In this document: piece after piece, positions 1-8,856 of the stretch
How positions within the stretch are numbered: the stretch's first letter is position 1
How the letters are laid out: each line of letters starts with the position of its first letter
Source: Anaerolineaceae bacterium
GTDB lineage: Bacteria; Chloroflexota; Anaerolineae; Aggregatilineales; Phototrophicaceae
Assembly (NCBI GenBank): GCA_002702065.1
Contig: NZXX01000013.1
Span: forward strand, 421,747 to 485,746
Direction of reading: 5' to 3'
DNA: 64,000 nt
The notes under the pieces: generated by a model
Told to the model about the DNA's origin: nothing
Databases searched by the model: none
Seen by the model: the letters and a program-made list of their open reading frames with translations, nothing else
Made by a program: the position numbers and the translations under genes

Positions 1-1123
1 TAAACGACAGCAGGCTGCGGTCGAACCCGCCCCCCTGAAAGTACGTGAATTGGTCTGGCGATGCGACGATGGCCTGTGCATTGGTGGCACAGCCGAACTG
101 AAAATCCAGCAGCGGCAGCCCGCCAACCGCCCCCTGCTCGATCACCCACGTGACCGCGCCGTGCAGCCCTTCTTCCAGCAGGATATAGGGCACCAGCGCC
201 GAGATGCCGAAGCCGAGATTCACGGACTCGCCGCTGCGCAGTTCCAGCGCGGCCCGCCGGGCGATGATCTTCTGCACGCTCCATTCCACCGGTTCGAAGC
301 CATCCAGCGGGCGGCGCACTTCGCCACTGATCGCCGGTTCGTACAGCGTTTGCGTCGTCTGCATCTGGTCCGGGTCGAGCACGACGTAATCGACCAGGGT
401 GCCGGGCACGCGCACCGCCTGTGGATTCAACGTGCCGCCAGCGGTCATGCGCTTGACCTGAGCGATGACGATGCCGCCGTTGTTGCGCGCTGCCAGTGCC
501 TGATCGAGCGCACCGAGGTACGCCCCTTCATGTTCATAGCTCAAATTGCCAAATTCATCAGCCGTCGTGGCGCGGATAAGCGCAACATCCGGCGCAATCG
601 CCCGAAAATAGAGCCATTCCTGCCCGTCAAAGTCGACCACTTCCACAAGGTCTTCGGTGGTGGCGTCGTTCATGCGCCCGCCGCGATGCCGGGGGTCCAC
701 CACCGTATCCCAGCCAACTTTGGTCAGCACACCGGGGCGTCCGGCGGCGGCTTCGCGGTGCATGTGGAACAGGATGCCGCTGGGGAAATTGTAGGCTTCA
801 ATCGCATTGTTGTTGATCATCTGCCAGATTTTGGGCGATGGCATGGACGACGGTCCACTGGGGTATGACCCGGCAACGATGCGCCGCAGCAGACCCGGCT
901 GGGCCAGATAGTCAATGCCGGTGATGCCGTACATATCGCCGGCGGCGATGGGATGCAGCGTGGTCAGGTTGCGCGGTGTCCCGCTGGCTTCGAAACGCTG
1001 CCCAATCGCCTTGAGCATCGCATCCGGGCAGCCCAGCCCGCTGGACGAACTGACGGTAACAATGGCCTCGTCGGCAATCAGCGCGGCGGCCTGTTCGAGC
1101 GTAACTAATTTTGAAGGCGACAT
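1..1123 (-). CDS. Acetate/3-ketoacid CoA-transferase family protein, 3' end outside window
   Basis: At least 374 residues are visible, and the reading frame is still open at the left edge of the window. The protein looks like a fused alpha-beta family I CoA-transferase of the YdiF/propionate CoA-transferase type. Such enzymes move CoA between short-chain carboxylates in the cytoplasm. The N-terminus (MSPSKLVTLEQAAALI, then a Gly/Ser-rich loop) fits the first CoA-transferase domain. The motif VIEQGAVGGLP places the probable catalytic glutamate, which forms the glutamyl-CoA intermediate, at E329. The ATG at 1121-1123 is chosen because AGGAG lies 5 bases upstream. The next gene upstream on the same strand is the PfpI-like gene, separated by a perfect palindrome. 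The physiological acyl substrate cannot be told from the sequence. Confidence 0.85.
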   Translation of the reverse strand, partial: MSPSKLVTLEQAAALIADEAIVTVSSSSGLGCPDAMLKAIGQRFEASGTPRNLTTLHPIAAGDMYGITGIDYLAQPGLLRRIVAGSYPSGPSSMPSPKIWQMINNNAIEAYNFPSGILFHMHREAAAGRPGVLTKVGWDTVVDPRHRGGRMNDATTEDLVEVVDFDGQEWLYFRAIAPDVALIRATTADEFGNLSYEHEGAYLGALDQALAARNNGGIVIAQVKRMTAGGTLNPQAVRVPGTLVDYVVLDPDQMQTTQTLYEPAISGEVRRPLDGFEPVEWSVQKIIARRAALELRSGESVNLGFGISALVPYILLEEGLHGAVTWVIEQGAVGGLPLLDFQFGCATNAQAIVASPDQFTYFQGGGFDRSLLSF

Positions 1124-1265
1124 GAAGGCTCCTGCCATGATGAAAGAAAGCTTTTTGACCGATCATAACACACCGTCCCCCGAACGGAAATTTTCGCTGC
1201 CGAATCAAAAACCCGGTGCTGTAGAACACAGACCGGGCTTGCTGGATTTATATACGACAGCTTCT

Positions 1266-1293
1266 GTAGGGGCGACTCGCGAGTCGCCCCTAC
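1266..1293. repeat. Perfect 28-bp GTAGGGGCG palindrome
   Basis: The sequence reads the same on both strands for 28 bases, from GTAGGGGCGACTCG to its complement. It belongs to the GTAGGGGCG...CGCCCCTAC family scattered through the spacers of this window. It lies between the PfpI-like gene and the CoA-transferase gene, where a transcript would fold it into a hairpin. No T-run follows, so it is not a standard intrinsic terminator. Confidence 0.8.
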
Positions 1294-1317
1294 AAATTAT
1301 TTGTTCTGTGGCCTGCT

Positions 1318-1866
1318 TTAGGCGCGCTGACCTTCGTGAACGCCTTCGCGGAATTCTTCAACCAGCTTGGCGTTGAAGGCGGGCAGGTCATCCGGGTTAC
1401 GGCTGGTGACCAGTCCGTTATCCACGACGACTTCCTCATCGACCCACGTGGCGCCAGCATTCTTAAGGTCGGTTTGCAGCGTGTGATATGAGGTCAGGCG
1501 GCGACCTTTGACCACGCCTGCGTCAATCAGAGTCCAGGGGGCATGGCAGATCGCGCCGACCGGTTTACCCGCCTCGAAGAAATGGCGCACAAACTGCTGC
1601 ACGCTTTCTTCACGGCGCAGATGATCCGGGTTCATCACGCCACCCGGCAGCACCAGACCGTCATACTGCTCGGCCTTTGCCTGATCCAGAGGCACGTCTA
1701 CCTGAATGGTATCGCCCCAGTCGGTGTGGTCCCAGCCGCGAATGGTGCCGCTTTCCGGCGAGATCACATCTACCTGCATACCGGCGTTTTCAAGTGCTTT
1801 TTTCGGTTCGGTCAGTTCAACCTGCTCGAAACCGTTGGTTGCCAGAATTGCGATTCTCTTCGCCAT
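1318..1866 (-). CDS. DJ-1/PfpI family protein (YhbO/YfkM type)
   Basis: The 182-residue protein has the usual length of the PfpI/YhbO branch of the DJ-1 superfamily, cytoplasmic proteins reported as proteases, deglycases or stress proteins. Motifs seen are ILATNGFEQVEL near the N-terminus, with E14 in the place of the conserved acidic residue, and the nucleophile elbow AICHAPW with Cys107-His108. The C-terminal TSRNPDDLPAF is also typical of this branch. The start is the ATG at 1866, after an AGGGAGTAA-like ribosome site. It stands alone on the minus strand, upstream of the CoA-transferase. The in vivo substrate is uncertain for the family as a whole. Confidence 0.9.
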   Translation of the reverse strand: MAKRIAILATNGFEQVELTEPKKALENAGMQVDVISPESGTIRGWDHTDWGDTIQVDVPLDQAKAEQYDGLVLPGGVMNPDHLRREESVQQFVRHFFEAGKPVGAICHAPWTLIDAGVVKGRRLTSYHTLQTDLKNAGATWVDEEVVVDNGLVTSRNPDDLPAFNAKLVEEFREGVHEGQRA

Positions 1867-1987
1867 ATCTGTTACTCCCTGTCTCGTTTAACGATACATC
1901 ATCAGTGTAACCGCTGGCAGGCCGGCGGCCATGCGCCACTCCGGTTGATTTTCCCTATCCAAATGGCCTATTTAGCGGTGAGACATC

Positions 1988-2027
1988 AGTCATCAGTTTT
2001 CAGTCGTCAGTTAACAGTTAAGAACGT
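1988..2027 (+). repeat. CAGTTNTCAGT-type tandem array
   Basis: Several degenerate copies of a CAGTYRT-like heptamer follow each other (catcagttttcagtcgtcag and on to cagttaacagtt). The array is the inverted partner of the copy at 2324-2346. It lies about 120 bp upstream of the PfpI-like start codon. Confidence 0.65.
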
Positions 2028-2123
2028 CTTCAAGCCTCGATTAAATCCGATAGTGTGGTTTCAGCCTGCTAGCCACGAGTTAATGCTCTTTAACAAGATA
2101 ATTGGGTAACGAGTTGGCATGAA

Positions 2124-2210
2124 TACCTCACCCCCGTCTCGCTGTACGATCCACCCCCTCTCCATCCATGGAGAGGGGAAAGACAACCGTAGGTTGGCAG
2201 GGGTGAGGTA
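2124..2210. repeat. 87-bp palindromic element with ACCTCACCCC ends
   Basis: The ends TACCTCACCCC and GGGGTGAGGTA are perfect 11-bp inverted repeats. An inner palindrome CCCCTCTCCATCCATGGAGAGGGG sits in the middle. A clearly related copy in the other orientation lies at 6845-6932 and another at 21723-21814. This looks like a small non-coding mobile or REP/MITE-like element. Confidence 0.7.
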
Positions 2211-2323
2211 AAGTCAATGATTATCCAATTAAAAGTAAACTTGCTTCATCTGCCTGTCTCAATGAGACAAAATAAATGGTGCTTTCGGGTGTGTTATGAA
2301 TGTTTCGTCGTCTGCCCGGTTCT

Positions 2324-2346
2324 CGACTGACAACTGTTAACTATTT
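2324..2346 (-). repeat. CAGTTGTCAGT-type array touching a stop codon
   Basis: Read on the minus strand, the stop codon of the sugar isomerase-like gene is followed at once by ATAGTTAACAGTTGTCAGTC. The same arrangement occurs after several other genes in the window. Confidence 0.65.
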
Positions 2347-3226
2347 ACGCCACTTCCTCATCGGCGGCCAGCACGCGAATATTCAGTTCATCCGCAATCT
2401 GCTGGAACATTGCGCTGACCGTTGGCAGGTCTTCGGTTTTGGCCCCCTCGACGATCACCGGGTAATCCGGCGACAGCGCTTCCATGCGGCGGAACAGCGT
2501 GCGGAAATCGACATTGCCGTGCCCGGGGCAGCCATCCTCGATATGCACCACCAGCCGGTTTTCCACCCAGGCGTCTTTGGCGTGGCAGCTGACGATATGC
2601 TTGCCCAGCACATCGAAGTGATGGTCAATCGCCGCGCCGGTATCGAACACATCCTTCAGCGTGATCCAGTTGGCGGAGTCATAATCGGACCGGACCCAGG
2701 GCGAGTCGACTTCATCCAGCACTTCCCTGACGATCTCCGGCGTTTCCAGCGTCACCAGTTGATGCGCCTCCAGGCTGAGGTAGACCCCGGCGTCTTCGGC
2801 AGCGGACACGCTTTCCTTCAGGCTCTTGACCAACTGCTTGCGCGCGACCGGCTTCCAGTTATCGGGGTGCGGATACCAGGGGCCATCGGGGTTCATCGAG
2901 CCGGGGCCGGTATCAATGCCACGCGAACCAAGCCAGCCCGCCAGTTGCAGCGCCGCCCGCAGGGTACGGACACTTTCCTGACGCACCGTTTCGTCGGATG
3001 TGATCAGGTTTTGCCAGTAACCGGTGGTCTGGAACAGACGCAGCCCCTCCCCGGCCAGCAGATCACGCACGCGAGTGGCTTCTTCTTTGGTGGTGCTGTG
3101 CGGGTTATTCTGGCGAAAGCGCGTAAAAATGCCGGTGAAGCCCAGTTTGCGCACCCGGTCACAGACTTCCGGCGTCAGATCATTCATATTGTCAGGCAAA
3201 AAACAACCACTCATTCCAAATCGCAT
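2345..3226 (-). CDS. Sugar phosphate isomerase/epimerase-like TIM-barrel protein
   Basis: The 293-residue protein resembles the xylose-isomerase-like TIM-barrel family (AP endonuclease 2 fold), which includes metal-dependent sugar and inosose epimerases or dehydratases. Likely metal ligands are in the expected order: E153 in LSLEAHQ, D181/D183 in RSDYDSAN, H215 in SCHAKD and E260 in VIVEG. A GHGNVDF segment after the histidine is also common in this family. There is no signal peptide, so it should be cytoplasmic. No sugar kinase or transporter lies beside it, and the specific substrate cannot be named. The gene is monocistronic, with a repeat array right after its stop codon. Confidence 0.82.
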   Translation of the reverse strand: MRFGMSGCFLPDNMNDLTPEVCDRVRKLGFTGIFTRFRQNNPHSTTKEEATRVRDLLAGEGLRLFQTTGYWQNLITSDETVRQESVRTLRAALQLAGWLGSRGIDTGPGSMNPDGPWYPHPDNWKPVARKQLVKSLKESVSAAEDAGVYLSLEAHQLVTLETPEIVREVLDEVDSPWVRSDYDSANWITLKDVFDTGAAIDHHFDVLGKHIVSCHAKDAWVENRLVVHIEDGCPGHGNVDFRTLFRRMEALSPDYPVIVEGAKTEDLPTVSAMFQQIADELNIRVLAADEEVA

Positions 3227-3383
3227 TATTTCCTCTTTTCATCATTGTGTTGTGGAATCGCCATTGCTCCATTGTAAGCCGGTCGATGGCGTCTGCAAAA
3301 GACCACAGGGTACGGGATACACAATGGTTCTATAGGTTCAGGTTGCCGGCATGTGCGAAGATTTGGAAGAAATTATGCGGGTG

Positions 3384-3728
3384 CTAATCGTCGGTACGAT
3401 CAAAAATGACTTCTACAGACTTGATTTTCAACTGTGCTTTGTTGACAAACACCTTTTCCAGCCGAACCGCTGGTAAACTCTTTTCAGCATGCAGGACGAT
3501 TGCTGTAACGTAATCGTTTATTTCCTTGAGACTGCGGTGAATTGTCACAGTAGGCTTGAAACCGGGACCGACGCGGTGCCAGAAAGCTACGACTTTTGCT
3601 GCCAGCAGCTGTTCAAGCGTAGGTCTGCCTTTGTAGGTTTCTGTTCCCCAGGCGCGCTCATGACTCTCAATTGTTTCCATAAACAGCTTGCGATCACGTT
3701 CGCGGGTATCTATCAGTCTTCTTAACAC
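3384..3728 (-). CDS. Hypothetical protein, 114 residues
   Basis: A short protein rich in charged residues and without membrane segments. I do not recognise the family. The start is read as GTG at 3726-3728 because a G-rich stretch (AGGGGGGTCAG) lies just upstream. The AT content is a little higher than in the neighbouring genes. It sits between the TIM-barrel gene and the isochorismatase-like gene on the same strand, but more than 100 bp from each, so co-transcription is unclear. Confidence 0.5.
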   Translation of the reverse strand: MLRRLIDTRERDRKLFMETIESHERAWGTETYKGRPTLEQLLAAKVVAFWHRVGPGFKPTVTIHRSLKEINDYVTAIVLHAEKSLPAVRLEKVFVNKAQLKIKSVEVIFDRTDD

Positions 3729-3841
3729 CTGACCCCCCTATCGTACCATTATCCATCATAACAGGAATCATGTCCGGTACGATAAGGCGTAAAGCCATAT
3801 GCCTCTTGGTACTGGTTCTCTGGTGCAGCTGCCCACGAACT

Positions 3842-4423
3842 TTAGGGTGTGCCGATTGCCAGATTCTCAAGTATATCCTGCGTGTTCAGCACGGTGGCAA
3901 ATTCGCCGTTGAGGCTGGCGAGGGTGATGTCGTGAACCAGCTGGGCGGGGTGGCTGGTGCCATCCACACCGGTACGGTCAAAGGCGGCGGTGGCATCAGC
4001 GATCAGGATGGTCTCGAACCCGAAGTTACCGGCCATGCGCACCGTTGAGCTGACGCAGTGGTTGGTCGTCAGGCCGACGATTACCACCTGGGCAATGCCC
4101 GCATCACGCAGACGCTGCTCCAGGTCCGTGCCGATGAAGGCGCTGTTCACCGTCTTTTCGAGGACCGGCTCCGCCCCCTCTGGCGCGACTTCCGGCTTGA
4201 TGGCGTTGCCTGCCTGACCGGGCCGCAGCGGTGAGCGCGGGTTGGTGCTGTTGTGCTTGATGTGGATGACCGGACGCTTTGTCGCGCGCCATGCCTGTAA
4301 CAGCCGGGCGATGTTCGTCTCGGCGTCCGGGTTGTTGCGCTGGCCGCCATAATAGGCATGTTCATCCAGCCCCTGCTGCACATCGACGATAATCAGTGCT
4401 GCATTCGTGTCAATCCGCGTCAT
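3842..4423 (-). CDS. Isochorismatase-family cysteine hydrolase
   Basis: The 193-residue protein shows the full catalytic set of the isochorismatase/nicotinamidase superfamily: D14 in IIVDVQQG, K90 in VLEKTVNSAF and C123 in TTNHCVSSTVR. The cis-peptide region VGLTTNHC is also present. Length and layout fit the small stand-alone branch such as YecD/YwoC-like hydrolases, which act on amide or vinyl-ether bonds in the cytoplasm. The substrate cannot be predicted. It lies just downstream of the ABC permease gene on the same strand, with a gap of about 70 bp, and could be read from the same transcript. Confidence 0.9.
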   Translation of the reverse strand: MTRIDTNAALIIVDVQQGLDEHAYYGGQRNNPDAETNIARLLQAWRATKRPVIHIKHNSTNPRSPLRPGQAGNAIKPEVAPEGAEPVLEKTVNSAFIGTDLEQRLRDAGIAQVVIVGLTTNHCVSSTVRMAGNFGFETILIADATAAFDRTGVDGTSHPAQLVHDITLASLNGEFATVLNTQDILENLAIGTP

Positions 4424-4495
4424 GGCCTGTGCCTCCTGTCCATCTCACACAGAACACTGAACCCTCACCCCTGCCGAACAACGATGTGGCCCCCG

Positions 4496-6022
4496 TTACG
4501 CCTCCTGCACCAGCAGTTGGCTGAGCGTCGTGATCGCCAGCAGCATGACCACCAGCCCGGCCAGCGGTGTGCCCAGCAGAATCGTGGCAATAATTGGCAG
4601 CCCAAAGCTGAGTCCGGTCGCCAGCAGGCGCGATTGCAGCACACGGTCACGGGTGAGGCCATATGCCCCGCACAGCGCCAGCAAGAACGCGACCAGCGGA
4701 ATGAACAGGACGCCCATCGTCAGCAGGTCAAAGTCGAAGCCTTGCAGCACCCACACGACCATCGCCCCGGTAATCAGGCAGATCAGCGGCAGGATAATAT
4801 CCGCCAGCAGCATCTGAAAGCCATTGAGGGGCAAGAACTGGCGCAGGAACGGCTCTTGCAGGTCATTGCGGAAGGCGTGCAGCAGCCCAACCGGCGGCGC
4901 GATCCCGGCCACCAGCAGCCAGCCAATCCATATCTGCACGGGCAGGTTGTTGGCGATAATCAGCGTCACGATATAAGCCATCGCCGCGCCCCACAGCACG
5001 TTGATCAGCAGCATGGATGGATGCCGGATAAACGAGAGGGCGGCCCGTGTGACCAGTGCGGCTTGCCCCTGCGCTTTGGGCAGGCTGAGCCAGGGCTTGC
5101 GCGTCGCGGTTGCTTCCTGCATCCGAATGCGCATCTGCAAGTCCGGCATTCGCCACGCCATCAACCCCAGCGCCGCCAGCCGTGCATAAACGACGCTCTC
5201 GTCGACAGCCTGAATCATGTTGATGCGGTTGCCCAGCAGCACGAAAGCCACCGTCAGGCCCAGCGCCAGCAGCGCGATAAACGGCACCAGCCACACCGGC
5301 GCGAGGTCATACATCACCAGGATGATGGCCCGGCCCGGCCACAGCAGCGCATCCGGCGCGACCTGCACCAGCCCAAGCAGCAGCAGCGGTGCCAGCCACA
5401 ACAGGCGCAAACGGCTGATCTGTGGGTAGACGAGGCGCAGAATGCCTAGCAGCCACGCCGTCGCCCACGTAAAGACGACGATCAGCCCGACGACCCCGGC
5501 CACGCGCAGGCTGTCGCCCGTATCCACAGCGTTGCTGACAGGTTGCAGCAGGGCGACGGTCAGCAGCGCCCAGATCGCGCCGAACAGGATGCTGCGCGTG
5601 ACCACCTGACGGATAAAACCCGCCAGCACCGGCACCGACCGTGCAATGGGCGTGCCGGCGACATAGGCCATATCGGCAAACGATAACTTCAGCGGGGTAC
5701 TGCGCAGGGCGACCACCATCGCCCCGACCTGGACGACCAGCACGATCATCGGCAGGAGGTTGAGCGTATCCGCCAGCACTTCCGGCGGCAGCCCTGCCCC
5801 GACGACGGTTGCCGTATCATAGAACCAGGCCCACATGGTAAACACCCAGATCGAGCCAATACCCAGCAGATAGACGACGTAAATATTCTGGAGGAACGAG
5901 TTTTCGCGGGATTCATAACCCAGCAGGCGCAGCCAGTAGACCGCGTTGTCCTGAAATTGTCGCCTGCGCAGCCAGAATAAGACGCGCAGGTCCCGCACCG
6001 GCAGCAGATCACGCAGGGTCAT
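4496..6022 (-). CDS. ABC transporter permease-like membrane protein
   Basis: A polytopic protein of about 508 residues with roughly twelve hydrophobic stretches and a short basic N-terminus (MTLRDLLPVRDLRVLFWLRRRQ). It is most likely the membrane partner of the ATPase encoded immediately upstream, forming an ABC-2-like transporter of unknown substrate. An earlier GTG at 6052 would give 518 residues. I prefer the ATG at 6020-6022 because GGAAG lies 7 bases before it. Either way the start overlaps the 3' end of the ATPase gene, which suggests translational coupling. No substrate-binding protein is encoded nearby. Confidence 0.8.
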   Translation of the reverse strand: MTLRDLLPVRDLRVLFWLRRRQFQDNAVYWLRLLGYESRENSFLQNIYVVYLLGIGSIWVFTMWAWFYDTATVVGAGLPPEVLADTLNLLPMIVLVVQVGAMVVALRSTPLKLSFADMAYVAGTPIARSVPVLAGFIRQVVTRSILFGAIWALLTVALLQPVSNAVDTGDSLRVAGVVGLIVVFTWATAWLLGILRLVYPQISRLRLLWLAPLLLLGLVQVAPDALLWPGRAIILVMYDLAPVWLVPFIALLALGLTVAFVLLGNRINMIQAVDESVVYARLAALGLMAWRMPDLQMRIRMQEATATRKPWLSLPKAQGQAALVTRAALSFIRHPSMLLINVLWGAAMAYIVTLIIANNLPVQIWIGWLLVAGIAPPVGLLHAFRNDLQEPFLRQFLPLNGFQMLLADIILPLICLITGAMVVWVLQGFDFDLLTMGVLFIPLVAFLLALCGAYGLTRDRVLQSRLLATGLSFGLPIIATILLGTPLAGLVVMLLAITTLSQLLVQEA

Positions 6023-6800
6023 GAGCAGGCTTCCGGGCATGAATAGCGGCACGCAGCATCGAGTCGAGTGTCAGTGCGCCATCAATTTTGAGTTTCTTGC
6101 GCAGCACATCAGGCGTCCCATCCGCGATAATTTCGCCCTGTTCCATAATCAGGTAACGGTCAGGATACGCTTCGTGCGGCAGTTGATGGCTGCTGAGCAG
6201 GATCGTCATGCCGTCATTGCGGTGGCGGTTCAGCTGAATCCAGAGTTCATCAGCGGATACCGGGTCCAGCGGCCCCAGCGGTTCGTCCATGAGCAGAATT
6301 CGTGGCTCGACCAGCAGCGCCATGCACAACGCCAGCTTGTAGCGCATGCCGCGCGAAAAGGCGAAGGGGAAAGCATCGCGGTTGTTCAGCAGACCATAAC
6401 GATCCAGCAGGTCTTCCGCTTCTTCCTCCCAGTTGAACCAGCCGTGCGCCTGCGCCACGAATTGCAGATGCTCCCAGGCGGTCAGCTCGTCGTAAAACGG
6501 CGGCGTATCCGGCAGCAGCACCACATGCTCGCGCACATGGCGTTCGTTCTCGACGATGGGACGGCCCATAATCTCGATTGCGCCGTTGGTGGCGCGGGTC
6601 CACCCGGCAATGCAGCGCAGCAGCGTCGATTTACCGGCACCGTTGCGCCCGACCAGCGCAATCAGCTGGCCGCTGCCGACCTCAAAGCTTGCATTGCTCA
6701 GGGCCTGGAACGACCCATACTTGTAATCCACACCGCTGACTTTCAACAGCGGGCCATCCCCCTGCGCGTCGGCGGGTGTTTTGTTGATCTTCTCGGACAT
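6009..6800 (-). CDS. ABC transporter ATP-binding protein
   Basis: The 263-residue ATPase has a Walker A at residues 51-59 (GRNGAGKST) and a Walker B ILLMDEP at 168-174, followed by the D-loop GPLDP. The signature is FSRGM at 148-152 instead of LSGGQ. This variant is common in ABC-2 and multidrug-type ATPases. It powers the permease encoded by the overlapping downstream gene, at the inner face of the membrane. The first dozen residues (MSEKINKTPADAQGDG) look like a flexible tail. The substrate is unknown; the CcmA/NodI-like arrangement of one ATPase and one large permease would fit export. Confidence 0.92.
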   Translation of the reverse strand: MSEKINKTPADAQGDGPLLKVSGVDYKYGSFQALSNASFEVGSGQLIALVGRNGAGKSTLLRCIAGWTRATNGAIEIMGRPIVENERHVREHVVLLPDTPPFYDELTAWEHLQFVAQAHGWFNWEEEAEDLLDRYGLLNNRDAFPFAFSRGMRYKLALCMALLVEPRILLMDEPLGPLDPVSADELWIQLNRHRNDGMTILLSSHQLPHEAYPDRYLIMEQGEIIADGTPDVLRKKLKIDGALTLDSMLRAAIHARKPAHDPA

Positions 6801-7133
6801 CTGATTTGCCTTTAGACATTACGCTGTGGTGGGTTTTTGGCCTTATCCCACACCCCTTGCCAACCTGCGGCAGACTCCCCTCCCCCGTGTATGTAGAGGG
6901 GTGGATCGCACAGCGAGACGGAGTGCGGTGTTCCAGGTCATCTTGCTGATGACTGACCACCGATCACGATAAACGGTAATCGCATAACCACCACAACTTA
7001 TTTAACTCCTGTGACGGGGTTTTGTCTACAGCGAGTCCGAAAGTGGATCGAAAGTACATGGCGATCCGGGCAGGCAGGGTTACAATATCGGGCAGCGCTG
7101 GCTTACATTTAGAGGCTATTGAGAAGGATACTC
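6801..7133. other. 333-bp divergent spacer with one repeat element
   Basis: The spacer separates the minus-strand ABC operon from the plus-strand GH20 gene and must hold both promoters. It contains a degenerate copy of the ACCTCACCCC element (6845-6932). No other gene or clear promoter was recognised. Confidence 0.5.
6845..6932 (-). repeat. Degenerate ACCTCACCCC palindromic element
   Basis: The stretch (CCCCTTGCCAACCTGCGG, then GAGGGGTGGATCG and CAGCGAGACGG) matches the reverse complement of the element at 2124-2210, with an altered centre and ends. It lies about 45 bp upstream of the ABC ATPase start codon. Confidence 0.6.
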
Positions 7134-8678
7134 ATGAATCAACCTGCAATTATTCCACAGCCCCGCAGCCTGGCGACGGGTTCGGGCGCGTTCGAGGTGA
7201 ACGCCGATACGCGCATCATCGCGGATTCTGCGCTGGCCAGCACCGCCGGGCATTTTGCGGACTGGCTGCGCGGCGCGACGGGCTTCGCTCTGCCGGTAGA
7301 AGCCGCAGGCGACAACGCCGCCAACACGATTCGGCTGGTGGTCGACCCGGCAGCGGACACAGGGGAAGAAGGCTACCAACTGACAGTCACGGCGGATCAG
7401 ATCGAGGTGCGCGCGGCGGATACGGCTGGTGTGTTCTATGGCACGCAGACGCTGCGCCAGCTGCTGCCGGTGGCGGTCGAAAGCGATAGCCCGGTTTCGG
7501 GTGTGAGTTGGGTGGTTCCGGCGCTGACCATTCAGGATGGGCCGCGTTTTCGCTGGCGCGGGCTGCACCTGGACGTCGGTCGCCATCTGTTCCCGGTGGC
7601 GTTCATCAAAAAATATATCGACCTGATGGCGCTGTACAAGCTGAATACGTTCCACTGGCATCTGACGGAAGATCAGGGCTGGCGCATCGAGATCAAGCAG
7701 TACCCCAAACTGACCGAGGTCGGCGCCTGGCGCGAGGCATCCCCCTACCCCGCCGACCGCACCAAACTCGACGGACAACGCTATGGTGGTTTTTACACGC
7801 AGGACGAAGTGCGCGAGATCGTCGCCTACGCGCAGGCCCGCAGCATCACCGTCGTGCCGGAGATCGAAATGCCCGGCCATGCGGTGGCGGCGCTGGCCAG
7901 CTACCCGGAACTCGGCTGTGTCGGTGAAGGCTACAAGGTGCGCACCTACTGGGGCATCGCGGATGATGTCTACTGCGCCGGCAATGAAGACGTCTACACA
8001 TTTCTGGAAAATGTGCTGACGGAAGTGCTGGACCTGTTCCCCAGCGAGTTTATCCATATTGGCGGCGACGAGTGCCCCAAAGTGCGCTGGGAAGTCTGCC
8101 CCAAGTGCCAGGCCAAGATAAAGCAGGAAGGCCTGAAGGACGAGCACGAACTGCAAAGCTACTTTATCCGCCGTATGGAAAAGTTCCTCAACGACAAGGG
8201 CCGCCGCCTTATCGGCTGGGATGAGATCCTCGAAGGCGGGCTGGCCCCCAACGCGACGGTGATGAGCTGGCGCGGCGCTAAAGGCGGTATCGAAGCGGCC
8301 AGCGCCGGGCACGATGTGGTGATGACGCCGAACACGCACTGCTACTTCGACTACTACCAGGCCGAAGACACCGAGAACGAACCCCCGGCCATCGGGCGCT
8401 ATCTGCCGCTGGATCATGTCTACATGTTCAATCCGACGGATGGTGTCCCGGCGGACAAGGCGCACCATGTCATCGGCGGTCAGGGCAGCGTCTGGACGGA
8501 ATATCTGCCGACGAGCGAACTGGTCGAGTATATGGCGTACCCGCGCACGCTGGCGCTGGCGGAAACCGTCTGGTCAGACCTGGACGAACGCGATTATGAT
8601 GAATTTTCAGCCCGGTTGCAGCAGCACCTGAAGCGGCTGGACAAGCTGAACGTCAACTATCGTGACCCTGGCAAGTAA
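7134..8678 (+). CDS. GH20 beta-N-acetylhexosaminidase
   Basis: The 514-residue protein carries the GH20 N-terminal domain (residues 1 to about 140, IIPQPRSLATGSG) and the catalytic TIM barrel. The barrel begins at RFRWRGLHLDVGRHLFP and has FHWHLTEDQGWRIEI. The catalytic pair, in HIGGDECPK, is D312-E313. Asp orients the substrate N-acetyl group and Glu is the acid. The enzyme removes terminal GlcNAc or GalNAc from glycans, chitooligosaccharides or muropeptides. No signal peptide is visible, so it is probably cytoplasmic and acts on imported oligosaccharides. The ATG at 7134 follows GAGAAGGA; an upstream TTG is less likely. BadF/NAGK-like and AnmK kinases are encoded elsewhere in the window and could use its products. 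Confidence 0.95.
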   Translation: MNQPAIIPQPRSLATGSGAFEVNADTRIIADSALASTAGHFADWLRGATGFALPVEAAGDNAANTIRLVVDPAADTGEEGYQLTVTADQIEVRAADTAGVFYGTQTLRQLLPVAVESDSPVSGVSWVVPALTIQDGPRFRWRGLHLDVGRHLFPVAFIKKYIDLMALYKLNTFHWHLTEDQGWRIEIKQYPKLTEVGAWREASPYPADRTKLDGQRYGGFYTQDEVREIVAYAQARSITVVPEIEMPGHAVAALASYPELGCVGEGYKVRTYWGIADDVYCAGNEDVYTFLENVLTEVLDLFPSEFIHIGGDECPKVRWEVCPKCQAKIKQEGLKDEHELQSYFIRRMEKFLNDKGRRLIGWDEILEGGLAPNATVMSWRGAKGGIEAASAGHDVVMTPNTHCYFDYYQAEDTENEPPAIGRYLPLDHVYMFNPTDGVPADKAHHVIGGQGSVWTEYLPTSELVEYMAYPRTLALAETVWSDLDERDYDEFSARLQQHLKRLDKLNVNYRDPGK

Positions 8679-8702
8679 TAGCACGTCGCTATGCTGAACC
8701 CT

Positions 8703-8730
8703 GTAGGGGCGGTGCGTGCATCGCCCTTAC
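8703..8730. repeat. GTAGGGGCG palindrome
   Basis: Imperfect inverted repeat GTAGGGGCGGTGCG / TGCATCGCCCTTAC, 24 bp after the GH20 stop codon. It belongs to the same family as 1266-1293. It could form a hairpin at the GH20 mRNA 3' end. Confidence 0.65.
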
Positions 8731-8856
8731 GGTTATTCTGACTTTGCCTGTGAATTGTTCGTGAATTCAAAAACCTGAATTGCGAATAAATGAACTTTCG
8801 GTCTACACTAATAGTGATTATTGATGATTCCTCAGCATATTCAGAGACGTAGGCCT

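Larger units (their letters stand above)
1867..2344. other. 478-bp spacer made largely of repeats
   Basis: No plausible gene is seen. The spacer holds a plus-oriented CAGTCATCAGTTTTCAGT array near 1988-2027, a palindromic element with ACCTCACCCC ends at 2124-2210, and a minus-oriented array at 2324-2346 touching the stop codon of the next gene. The two arrays face each other as inverted repeats about 355 bp apart. Confidence 0.7.

Noticed and set aside
50..868. Plus-strand open frame of 272 codons at the left edge
   Set aside because: It is the complement of the CoA-transferase gene, which has a catalytic motif and ribosome site on the minus strand.
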